Positions 1 to 6,109 of a DNA stretch of 11,329 nucleotides are shown piece by piece. The notes under the pieces were generated by a model. The model saw only the letters and a list, made by a program, of their open reading frames with translations. It was not told the DNA's origin and made no database searches. The stretch's first letter is position 1, and every line of letters begins with the position of its first letter. The position numbers were made by a program, and so were the translations under genes. Location: assembly GCA_024641555.1 (NCBI GenBank), contig JAHECV010000027.1, positions 1-11,329 of the forward strand, in the 5' to 3' direction. The stretch comes from Candidatus Planktophila sp. (lineage in GTDB: Bacteria > Actinomycetota > Actinomycetes > Nanopelagicales > Nanopelagicaceae).

Positions 1-32
1 CCATTCCCTCGGTCTGTGAGCCGTCATTTCAC

Positions 33-54
33 ACGGGGTCGCAAACACCCCCGT
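33..54 (+). other. GC-rich stem-loop in the permease leader
   Basis: ACGGGG (33-38) pairs perfectly with CCCCGT (49-54) around a 10-nt loop. The next bases, TAACAAAATTAG, contain no T run, so it does not look like an intrinsic terminator on the plus strand; the minus-strand reading also lacks a T run after the stem. It could be a 5'-UTR structure, an mRNA-stabilising hairpin, or the end of an upstream transcript. No function can be assigned. Confidence 0.4.
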
Positions 55-64
55 TAACAAAATT

Positions 65-71
65 AGAAAGG
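65..71 (+). promoter_or_regulatory. Ribosome binding site of the permease gene
   Basis: AGAAAGG lies six bases before the ATG at 78, a good purine-rich Shine-Dalgarno. It supports that ATG as the start. No ATG, GTG or TTG occurs further upstream in the same open frame within the window. Confidence 0.7.
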
Positions 72-77
72 TACGTC

Positions 78-1514
78 ATGCTCGATAGTTATTTCAAAAT
101 ATCGCAACGTGGCTCCACTGTAGCTCGCGAAGTACGTGGCGGAATAGTCACATTCTTCACAATGGCCTACATCGTTGCCCTCAACCCGCTCATCATCGGC
201 CTTGCCAAAGATGCCGATGGAAAATTCATTGGTGGCGGAGATGCTCCGAATCTCGCACTTGTAGCTGCTATGACTGCGCTTATGGCTGGTCTTCTAACAA
301 TACTTATGGGAGTTGTTGGAAATTATCCGCTTGCGCTAGCTACCGGTCTCGGTCTAAATACCTTTGTTGCAGTTGGGATCGCATCCAAGATGACCTGGGC
401 TGACGCAATGGGGCTAGTAGTCCTCGAAGGTTTAATCATTACAGTTTTAGTTTTGACTGGATTTAGAACCGCGGTCTTCAAGGCAGTTCCTTCTCAATTA
501 AAGATCGCGATATCTGTAGGTATCGGTCTCTTTATCGCGCTAATCGGTTTGGTAGATGCCGGCTTCGTCCGTCGCACTGGATCCGGACCGGTTCCGGTAA
601 CGCTCGGCGATGGTGGAACTCTCGTCGGATGGCCAATTATCGTATTCGCACTTGGACTCTTCTTAACTATTGGTCTAATGGTTAAGAAAGTTAAGGGTGC
701 GATACTAATCGGAATCATCGTAGCCACCATTGCTGCAGTGATTATTGAAACATCACTGAAGATCGGCCCAAATTTCAACGGCGCAACCGGTGAAGTAAAT
801 CCAAAAGGCTGGGGTTTAAATGTTCCTGCAATGCCAGATCAAATCACCGCAACCCCAGATTTCGGTCTCTTCGGGCAGTTCAACCTCTTCGGATCACTCG
901 ATCGAGTTCCGGTTATTACAGTAATCCTCTTCGTCTTTACTCTTCTACTCTCAGATTTCTTTGACACAGTAGGAACTGTCACAGCAATCGGACACGAAGC
1001 AGGATTGATCGATAAAGATGGAAACGTCCCAAATAACGATCGCATCCTTTTAGTTGACTCTATTGCAGCAGTAGCTGGTGGCGCAGGAAGCATCTCTTCC
1101 AACACTAGCTACATTGAATCAGCATCAGGAGTTGGAGAAGGCGCCCGTACCGGTTTGGCTTCAGTCGTTACTGGTATCTGCTTCTTGTTAACAACATTCC
1201 TAGCGCCACTTGTAGCGATAATTCCCTACGAAGCGGCCACACCTGCCCTAGTTATCGTTGGTTTCTTGATGATGACTCAGATTAAATCAATAGATTGGGA
1301 AGACTACGGAATCGCAATTCCAGCTTTCTTAACAATCATTTTGATGCCATTTACCTACAATATTTCCGTAGGTATTGGTGCCGGTTTTGTTACCCATGTT
1401 GTGATCCGATTCATCCAAGGTCGAGGCAAAGAAGTCCATTCATTGCTTCTCTTGGTTTCTGGTCTCTTCATGATCTACTTCTTATCATCACCAATTAATA
1501 GTTGGGTTGGATAA
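78..1514 (+). CDS. NCS2 family purine permease (AzgA/GhxP/PbuG type)
   Basis: This is a cytoplasmic-membrane secondary transporter that probably imports purine bases (hypoxanthine, guanine or adenine) by proton symport; the exact substrate cannot be read from the sequence. The 478 residues are almost entirely hydrophobic helices, consistent with the 12-14 membrane spans of the nucleobase/ascorbate transporter fold. Family motifs visible are GLGLNTF (about 90-96), SDFFDTVGT (292-300, with conserved acidic residues) and TSYIESASGVGEGARTGL (343-360), the conserved binding-site stretch of the AzgA-like branch. Length is normal for that branch. A good ribosome binding site precedes the ATG. The gene is monocistronic as far as visible and is closed by a strong terminator at 1524-1570. 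Uracil or xanthine permeases of the other NCS2 branch lack the AzgA-type motifs, so they are less likely. Confidence 0.93.
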   Translation: MLDSYFKISQRGSTVAREVRGGIVTFFTMAYIVALNPLIIGLAKDADGKFIGGGDAPNLALVAAMTALMAGLLTILMGVVGNYPLALATGLGLNTFVAVGIASKMTWADAMGLVVLEGLIITVLVLTGFRTAVFKAVPSQLKIAISVGIGLFIALIGLVDAGFVRRTGSGPVPVTLGDGGTLVGWPIIVFALGLFLTIGLMVKKVKGAILIGIIVATIAAVIIETSLKIGPNFNGATGEVNPKGWGLNVPAMPDQITATPDFGLFGQFNLFGSLDRVPVITVILFVFTLLLSDFFDTVGTVTAIGHEAGLIDKDGNVPNNDRILLVDSIAAVAGGAGSISSNTSYIESASGVGEGARTGLASVVTGICFLLTTFLAPLVAIIPYEAATPALVIVGFLMMTQIKSIDWEDYGIAIPAFLTIILMPFTYNISVGIGAGFVTHVVIRFIQGRGKEVHSLLLLVSGLFMIYFLSSPINSWVG

Positions 1515-1523
1515 GAGACTTCT

Positions 1524-1570
1524 AATAGGAAATGGCCCCTGGAGAAAAACAGCGGGGGCCATTTCCTATT
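1524..1570. terminator. Bidirectional intrinsic terminator between permease gene and ung
   Basis: A perfect 16-bp stem is formed by AATAGGAAATGGCCCC (1524-1539) and its reverse complement (1555-1570), around a 15-nt loop. The GC core sits next to the loop and the outer arm is A/T rich, giving TTTCCTATTTCT after the core on the plus strand and a matching ATTTCCTATTAGAAG on the minus strand. It lies 9 bp past the permease stop and 2 bp past the ung stop, so it probably serves both convergent genes. Confidence 0.9.
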
Positions 1571-1572
1571 TC

Positions 1573-2220
1573 TCACAAACTCCAATTTATAGGCGTTCGC
1601 CCACTCTCAATCAGGGCGCTATTTGCCCTGCTAAATGGTTTAGATCCAAAGAAGCCGCGATAGGCAGATAATGGGCTGGGATGTGGCGAGGTAATTCTTC
1701 GATTCTCTTCAAAAAGATGAGCAACCTCTTGAGCCGAATTTCCCCAAAGGATCGCTACTGCATCTAGCGCCGCTAGCGCCTTAACAACTTCTAGCGTGAA
1801 ATCTCGCCAACCTAGATCGCTATGCGAATCGCTCTCCCCAACACGGCAGGTCAGCGTTCGATTAAGTAAGACGACACCGCTCTCGCACCAAGGAGATAAA
1901 TCGCCTGTCGTTGGAGGATCGATTCCTAAATCAGTACTTAATTCGGAAAAAATATTTTTAAGCGACGCTGGGAGTTTTCCACTAACCCGAGCAGTTGAAA
2001 AAGCCAAACCCATCGCATCTTCAAAGTTTGGATAAGGATCCTGACCAAGAATTAGAACTTTAGACAGTAATGGGTCGTAGGTCAGCGCTTTGAGAATCTG
2101 GTCACGCGCCGGTAAAAAATTCTGCTCCTGCAACTTTTTTTCAATTCCATTGAGCAATTGGATTTTCTCTCCCAATAGCTCTCTCCAATTGGGATGGAGC
2201 TGGCTACTTAAATCCTTCAT
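1573..2220 (-). CDS. ung: Uracil-DNA glycosylase, family 1
   Basis: It removes uracil from DNA arising by cytosine deamination or dUMP misincorporation, starting base excision repair in the cytoplasm. The 215 residues carry all family 1 signatures: GQDPYP (59-64) with the water-activating Asp61, the GVVLLN segment (115-120) that helps form the uracil pocket, LWGNSAQ (159-165) and the leucine-loop motif HPSPLSAYRGFFG (180-192) with catalytic His180. The proline after Tyr63 replaces the histidine of the E. coli GQDPYH motif, a common variant. Length is close to the usual 220-230. The ATG overlaps the TGA of the upstream ABC ATPase gene as ATGA, so translation is probably coupled and the two share a transcript. 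The gene ends at the shared terminator. Confidence 0.95.
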   Translation of the reverse strand: MKDLSSQLHPNWRELLGEKIQLLNGIEKKLQEQNFLPARDQILKALTYDPLLSKVLILGQDPYPNFEDAMGLAFSTARVSGKLPASLKNIFSELSTDLGIDPPTTGDLSPWCESGVVLLNRTLTCRVGESDSHSDLGWRDFTLEVVKALAALDAVAILWGNSAQEVAHLFEENRRITSPHPSPLSAYRGFFGSKPFSRANSALIESGRTPINWSL

Positions 2221-3014
2221 CTACTGCGCGCGAAGAAGCGAGAACCCTCAGAAGTAACATCAATATTTATACCGAATACTGCGCTCATGTGCTCCGAAGT
2301 AATTACCTCTGATACAGGACCAGATATTGCAATCACTCCATCTTTGATTATCAAAGCGTGTGTCGTTCCGGCAGGAATTTCTTCTATATGGTGAGTGACC
2401 ACAATACTCGCTGGTGAAGATGGGTCGAGTGAGAATTCTGCAAATCTGCGAAGCAAATCTTCGCGCCCTCCAAGATCAAGCCCTGCCGTAGGTTCATCAA
2501 GTAGTAGCAGTTCCGGATCTGCCATCAAAGCTCGAGCAATCTGAACCCGCTTTTTTTCACCATCGCTGAGTGTGTAGTAACGGCGATCTGCGAGAGAACG
2601 AACTCCAAATGTCGTCAAAAGTGCAACGGCGCGTGATTCATCCCAAAGATCGTAAACTTCATTCCATCGACCAATTACGGCATATGCGGCCGTCAAAACT
2701 ACATCTCTGACAAATTCATCATCTGGAATATCTTCTGCCAGAATCGAGGCACAGATTCCAATTCTTGTTCTAAGTTCTGAAAGATCAACCTTTCCCATCT
2801 GCTCATCTAGGATCGATACAGTCCCTGAAGTCGGAAAAATTCGAGTGGCTAAAATATTTAAAAGAGTAGATTTTCCCGCACCATTGGGTCCCAAAATAAC
2901 CCAACGCTCACCACTTAAAATTCTAAAATCGATAGGGCCTAAGATCTGTCTATTTCCGCGCGTAACGCAAACACCTTGCATGGCAAGGACGCTCTGGCTA
3001 TTGATGGCGCTCAT
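2217..3014 (-). CDS. ABC transporter ATP-binding protein without a local permease
   Basis: This is a single ABC nucleotide-binding domain of 265 residues. Visible motifs are Walker A GPNGAGKST (42-50), signature LSDGE (149-153), Walker B LLLLDEP with Glu174, D-loop AGLD (177-180) and the switch histidine 208 in VTHH. The usual Q-loop glutamine is not obvious: the expected site after the RIG of 84-86 reads ICAS. No membrane protein or binding protein lies nearby, so the substrate and partner are unknown; a non-transport role is possible. Mycobacteria carry a related-looking ATPase beside serB2 (Rv3041c/Rv3042c), from memory, and the same pairing appears here head to head. No Shine-Dalgarno precedes the ATG, and a TATCTT element 8 nt upstream suggests a leaderless mRNA. 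The stop overlaps the ung start. Confidence 0.88.
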   Translation of the reverse strand: MSAINSQSVLAMQGVCVTRGNRQILGPIDFRILSGERWVILGPNGAGKSTLLNILATRIFPTSGTVSILDEQMGKVDLSELRTRIGICASILAEDIPDDEFVRDVVLTAAYAVIGRWNEVYDLWDESRAVALLTTFGVRSLADRRYYTLSDGEKKRVQIARALMADPELLLLDEPTAGLDLGGREDLLRRFAEFSLDPSSPASIVVTHHIEEIPAGTTHALIIKDGVIAISGPVSEVITSEHMSAVFGINIDVTSEGSRFFARSR

Positions 3015-3097
3015 AGATGAAAAAGATAGCGGTAAACGGGTTAAATCACTTGCAATTACACCATCACCAGATGTGATTCACGATAATCTTCTCCATT
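3015..3097. promoter_or_regulatory. Divergent promoter region between the ABC ATPase gene and serB
   Basis: This 83-bp region must carry starts for both divergent genes. On the plus strand, GATAAT (3082-3087), or the overlapping TAATCT (3084-3089), resembles a -10 box and ends 8-10 nt before the serB ATG. On the minus strand, TATCTT (3028-3023) ends 8 nt before the ABC ATG. Neither gene has a Shine-Dalgarno. This spacing would put both transcription starts at or next to the start codons, so leaderless mRNAs are inferred. Convincing -35 boxes at 16-19 bp spacing are not visible. Confidence 0.5.
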
Positions 3098-3104
3098 ATG
3101 GAGA
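3090..3104. promoter_or_regulatory. 15-bp palindrome overlapping the serB start codon
   Basis: TCTCCAT, a central T at 3097, then ATGGAGA form a perfect 7-1-7 inverted repeat whose right arm begins with the serB ATG. It lies just downstream of the putative -10 box, where a repressor would block initiation. The one-base loop makes an RNA hairpin unlikely with all pairs formed. It may be a chance palindrome; no known regulator is recognised. Confidence 0.35.
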
Positions 3105-4297
3105 CTAATACTGGTGCAAAAGAGGAACAATTCACCGGTTTGATCTTGGTCTCAGGAGTCGATAACCCAGGCATCACAGAGGCGCTCTTCGAAACCCTTT
3201 CTCCATTTGCAGTAACTATCCTTGATATAGAGCAGGTTGTAATCCGTGATCGCCTTATTCTCACAGTTTTGATATCTCTCTCGCCAGCACACGCCAAAGC
3301 AATCGATGCGGATCTAGAAGTTTGTGCTACGAAGATCGGTGTAGATATCGCCACAGCTTTTGAAAATAGCGATAGGTTAACAATCGCCGGAAAAAAGAAG
3401 CTGCTGCATGTCGTTGTCTTATCTCAGACTATAAAACCTACGGCAATTACTGCAATCGCTTCCGTGATCGCAGACAATCAAGGAAATATCGAAAGAATTC
3501 ACCGCACCGCAAGTTATCCACTAACTGCGATTGAATTCACCGTCTCGGGTGCGGATCTGAATCTTCTGCGCCCTGCGCTGGCCTTAACTGCCAACGAGCA
3601 ATCGGTAGATATTGCAGTCTCCCCCGGTGGGTTAATGAGATTTGCCAAGAAGTTAATCGTCATGGATGTTGACTCTACGCTTATTCAACAAGAGGTTATT
3701 GAATTGCTTGGGGCCAAGGCCGGAGTTCAATCTGAGATTGCAAAGATTACCGAATCGGCGATGCGGGGCGAATTGGATTTCGAGGCCAGTCTTCGCGCTC
3801 GAGTCGCACTTTTAAAAGGTCTGCCCGAAAGTGTATTGACGCAAGTCCAATCTGAAATTTCACTGACTCCCGGTGCCAGAACTTTGGTCCGCACGCTAAG
3901 CAAACTCGGCCACCACATTGCTCTTGTCTCAGGAGGTTTCGAACCTGTCATTGCGCCATTGGTCGCTGAACTTGGAATAGATCATATGCGCGCCAACAAT
4001 CTAGAGATTATTGATGGCAAATTAACTGGCGCATTACTTGGGCCAATTATCGACCGTGCCGGAAAAGCAACGGCGCTAATTGAGTTTGCCAAGGCCCACC
4101 AGATCGAACTCGATCAAACAATCGCGATCGGTGATGGGGCAAACGATCTAGATATGATTGCTATCGCAGGAATGGGAATAGCTTTTAATGCAAAGCCAGC
4201 GGTTAAGGCCGCCGCGGATAGTTCGGTCTCCGCCCCATATCTTGATTCAGTGCTTTACTTGATGGGAATTTCTCGCGATGAAGTTGAAGAGCTTTAA
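3098..4297 (+). CDS. serB: Phosphoserine phosphatase with two ACT domains
   Basis: It hydrolyses O-phosphoserine to serine, the last step of serine synthesis, in the cytoplasm. Residues about 14-90 and 103-175 form tandem ACT-type regulatory domains (the first with VSGVDNPGITEAL), as in mycobacterial SerB2, where such domains bind amino acids. The HAD catalytic domain follows from about 185: motif I DVDST with nucleophile Asp190 and acid/base Asp192, motif II VSGG with Ser278, motif III Lys323, and motif IV GDGANDLDM (345-353) for magnesium. The 399 residues match the two-ACT actinobacterial form rather than short SerB. The ATG at 3098 fits the start of the first ACT domain; no Shine-Dalgarno is present and the mRNA may be leaderless. 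It ends one base before the end of convergent hisG. Confidence 0.95.
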   Translation: METNTGAKEEQFTGLILVSGVDNPGITEALFETLSPFAVTILDIEQVVIRDRLILTVLISLSPAHAKAIDADLEVCATKIGVDIATAFENSDRLTIAGKKKLLHVVVLSQTIKPTAITAIASVIADNQGNIERIHRTASYPLTAIEFTVSGADLNLLRPALALTANEQSVDIAVSPGGLMRFAKKLIVMDVDSTLIQQEVIELLGAKAGVQSEIAKITESAMRGELDFEASLRARVALLKGLPESVLTQVQSEISLTPGARTLVRTLSKLGHHIALVSGGFEPVIAPLVAELGIDHMRANNLEIIDGKLTGALLGPIIDRAGKATALIEFAKAHQIELDQTIAIGDGANDLDMIAIAGMGIAFNAKPAVKAAADSSVSAPYLDSVLYLMGISRDEVEEL

Positions 4298-4298
4298 A

Positions 4299-5144
4299 TC
4301 AAAGCCGACAGGCATGGATATCGGTAACTAGGATTCCGCGAGCTCCTAGCGCCCAAAGTTCATCCATCAAGCGGTTAGTATCTTTACGCAAAACCATTGC
4401 CCGCACTGCTACCCAATCTTGCTTTTGAAGCGGAGAAATTGTTGGAGATTCAAGCCCTGGAGTGATTGCGCAAGCTTTTTCAACACTCAACTTGGGAACA
4501 TCGTAATCAAGGAGAACATATTGTCTGGCCGTTACAACCCCTTGCAAGCGGCGTAACAAAATCTCCAAACCTGCAGGTAAATCGCTCGCACTTCTGGTGA
4601 TGAGAACTGCTTCACTCACCAATATCGGATCTCCAAAAATTTCCAGACCAGCCTGCCGCAGCGTATTTCCAGTACTTACTACATCTGCGATTAAATCTGC
4701 AACACCGAGTCGAACGCTAGTCTCAACAGCGCCATCAAGGCGAACTACATCTGCTTTAATAGAATTCTTCTGCAGGTAGTCAAGGACCAAACCAGGGTAT
4801 GCAGTAGCCACTCGCTTGCCGTCGATCTCACTCAATTTGAGATTCGAACCGGCCGGTCCGGCAAAGCGAAAAGTGGATCCGCCAAAATCTAGCGCCAGAA
4901 CTTCAACGGCGGCCGCCCCAGAATCGATTAACAAGTCCCGACCTGTAATTCCGGCTTGGAGTTCTCCCGTCCCCACGTATAGGGCGATATCTCGTGGACG
5001 TAAGTAATAAAACTCAACGCTATTTTCATTATCGTTCAAAACTAAATCTCGCGAATCCGTGCGTTGGCGATATCCCGCCTCTTTTAAAATGGCGATAGAT
5101 AGCTCTGCAAGAGATCCTTTATTTGGAATGGCTATTTTCAACAT
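4299..5144 (-). CDS. hisG: ATP phosphoribosyltransferase, long form
   Basis: It condenses ATP with PRPP to phosphoribosyl-ATP, the first committed step of histidine synthesis. The 281 residues are the long, self-contained form: an N-terminal catalytic pair of lobes (AIPNKGSL at 5-12, GITGRDLL at 65-72) with the PRPP-binding loop DVVSTGNTL (154-162), and a C-terminal ACT-like domain from about 205 to the end, known in this family to bind histidine for feedback inhibition. No hisZ is therefore needed. It is the last gene of the minus-strand series, 15 bp after hisE, and its AGGAG ribosome binding site overlaps the hisE stop. It meets serB tail to tail across a single base, with no terminator between them. 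Confidence 0.96.
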   Translation of the reverse strand: MLKIAIPNKGSLAELSIAILKEAGYRQRTDSRDLVLNDNENSVEFYYLRPRDIALYVGTGELQAGITGRDLLIDSGAAAVEVLALDFGGSTFRFAGPAGSNLKLSEIDGKRVATAYPGLVLDYLQKNSIKADVVRLDGAVETSVRLGVADLIADVVSTGNTLRQAGLEIFGDPILVSEAVLITRSASDLPAGLEILLRRLQGVVTARQYVLLDYDVPKLSVEKACAITPGLESPTISPLQKQDWVAVRAMVLRKDTNRLMDELWALGARGILVTDIHACRL

Positions 5145-5156
5145 AATTGAGATCTG

Positions 5157-5161
5157 CTCCT
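5157..5161 (-). promoter_or_regulatory. Ribosome binding site of hisG
   Basis: AGGAG on the minus strand overlaps the hisE TAG stop (TAGGAG) and lies 12 nt before the hisG ATG, slightly far. The overlap suggests that ribosomes ending hisE help start hisG. Confidence 0.6.
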
Positions 5162-5423
5162 AAAGAAATTTATAGATATCAGTTGGCTTTAGACCACGAG
5201 CAAGCATTAGCACCTGCAGGTGGTAGATCAATTGGCTGATCTCTTCAGCCAGCGCGCCATCACTCTCGTGTTCAGATGCGATCCAGACTTCACCGGCTTC
5301 CTCCAGAATCTTTTTACCAATCGAATGGACTCCCGCATCTATCGCTGCAACGGTCGCTGAGCCTGGCTCACGGGTAGCCAACTTCTCTGTTAGTTCCTCG
5401 AAAAGTTGATCGAAAGATTTCAT
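5160..5423 (-). CDS. hisE: Phosphoribosyl-ATP pyrophosphatase
   Basis: It cleaves phosphoribosyl-ATP to phosphoribosyl-AMP and pyrophosphate, the second step of histidine synthesis, directly using the HisG product. The 87 residues form the all-alpha MazG-like fold: [10 protein letters not shown] (37-46) and [15 protein letters not shown] (58-72) carry the acidic residues that bind magnesium. It is a stand-alone HisE, not fused to HisI, as in actinobacteria. The rpe TAA stop lies in the same frame five codons upstream of the ATG and no other start codon falls between, which fixes the start. No clear Shine-Dalgarno is seen; the gap to rpe is 9 bp, so translation may depend on the ribosome finishing rpe. 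Confidence 0.94.
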   Translation of the reverse strand: MKSFDQLFEELTEKLATREPGSATVAAIDAGVHSIGKKILEEAGEVWIASEHESDGALAEEISQLIYHLQVLMLARGLKPTDIYKFL

Positions 5424-5432
5424 TGGATGAGT

Positions 5433-6098
5433 TTACTCGACAGCAGACGCACGATGACGCAAGTTTTTAACCATCTGCGCGGGATCAGGTGAATTAAAGA
5501 CCGCTGAGCCTGCCACGAATGTATCTGCTCCCGCTTCGCGGGCGATCTCGATAGTTTCGAGGGATATTCCCCCATCGACTTGGAGCCAAATTGGTCTTGA
5601 ACCTATCGCTTTACGAGTTGTACGGACCTTCTCCATCATCTCATCCATAAATTTTTGTCCACCAAAACCTGGCTCAACTGTCATGATCAAGAACATGTCG
5701 ACTAAATCTGAATACTCCAGATAAGAATCTATGGGTGTTCCTGGCTTTACAGCTAACCCTGCGTTGGCACCTTTATTTCTAATTCCCTTAAGCGTTTGCG
5801 AAATATTAGAAATTGCTTCGGCGTGCACCGTTACGCTCATAGCCCCAGCAATCGCATAATCGATAGCAATTTGATCAGCCTCATTTACCATTAGATGCGC
5901 ATCGATGCCGATGGGGCAACTCTTAATAATTTCTACAGCCTCTGAGAAATTCCATGTCATATTTGGAACAAAGATGTTATCCATAATGTCTAGATGAATA
6001 AGATCTGAGACTTCGGAGACTTTGGAAATCTCCGCCAACAAACTCGAGCGATCTGCGTTTAGAATGCTGGGAGTAATGCGGATATGCGAAGTTGCCAT
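5433..6098 (-). CDS. rpe: Ribulose-phosphate 3-epimerase
   Basis: It interconverts ribulose 5-phosphate and xylulose 5-phosphate in the pentose phosphate pathway. The 221-residue TIM barrel shows the expected order of motifs: PSILNAD (10-16), HLDIMD (35-40) with a metal-binding His35 and catalytic Asp37, DAHLMV (67-72), VEPGFGGQKF (141-150), the second catalytic Asp175 in VDGG, and the phosphate-binding GADTFVAGSAVF (190-201). Length is typical. It starts 9 bp after rsmB, with an AAGG whose upstream edge is the rsmB stop. Its place before hisE-hisG joins pentose phosphate flux with a PRPP-consuming step, though the rsmB-rpe order is common in actinobacteria without any known functional tie. 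Confidence 0.96.
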   Translation of the reverse strand: MATSHIRITPSILNADRSSLLAEISKVSEVSDLIHLDIMDNIFVPNMTWNFSEAVEIIKSCPIGIDAHLMVNEADQIAIDYAIAGAMSVTVHAEAISNISQTLKGIRNKGANAGLAVKPGTPIDSYLEYSDLVDMFLIMTVEPGFGGQKFMDEMMEKVRTTRKAIGSRPIWLQVDGGISLETIEIAREAGADTFVAGSAVFNSPDPAQMVKNLRHRASAVE

Positions 6099-6105
6099 AG
6101 AAATA

Positions 6106-6109
6106 CCTT
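6106..6109 (-). promoter_or_regulatory. Ribosome binding site of rpe
   Basis: AAGG on the minus strand, 7 nt before the rpe ATG, overlaps the rsmB TAA stop (TAAGG). It supports the chosen start and suggests coupled translation. Confidence 0.5.

Larger units (their letters stand above)
1..77 (+). other. Leader region upstream of the purine permease gene
   Basis: This is the visible part of the region before the permease gene and it is cut by the window edge. It holds a GC-rich stem-loop at 33-54, a weaker inverted repeat (TGTGA at 15-19, TCACA at 29-33) and a ribosome binding site at 65-71. The two inverted repeats share base 33. Frame 1 is open from the edge to a TAA at 55-57 (18 codons), which could be the tail of an upstream gene, but the peptide is not recognisable. 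No known purine riboswitch core is visible. The promoter is probably further left or outside the window. Confidence 0.5.

Noticed and set aside
1..27. Minus-strand ATG at 27 that could begin a divergent gene running off the window
   Set aside because: Only nine codons are visible and no ribosome binding site is convincing; it cannot be judged without sequence to the left.
15..33. TGTGA and TCACA arms resembling a CRP/GlxR operator
   Set aside because: The arms are nine bases apart instead of the six of the known consensus, so it does not fit that family's site.
1..57. Open frame 1 from the window edge to a TAA, as the tail of an upstream plus-strand gene
   Set aside because: Only 18 codons, rich in Arg and Pro, with no recognisable similarity; too short to support a gene call.
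3044..3078. AATCAC (3044-3049) and GTGATT (3073-3078) inverted arms in the divergent region
   Set aside because: Six-base arms 23 bp apart do not extend further and match no operator that I know.
5429..5438. GAGT-TT-ACTC inverted repeat at the rpe/hisE junction
   Set aside because: Four-base arms with a two-base gap are expected often by chance and no T run or other signal accompanies them.
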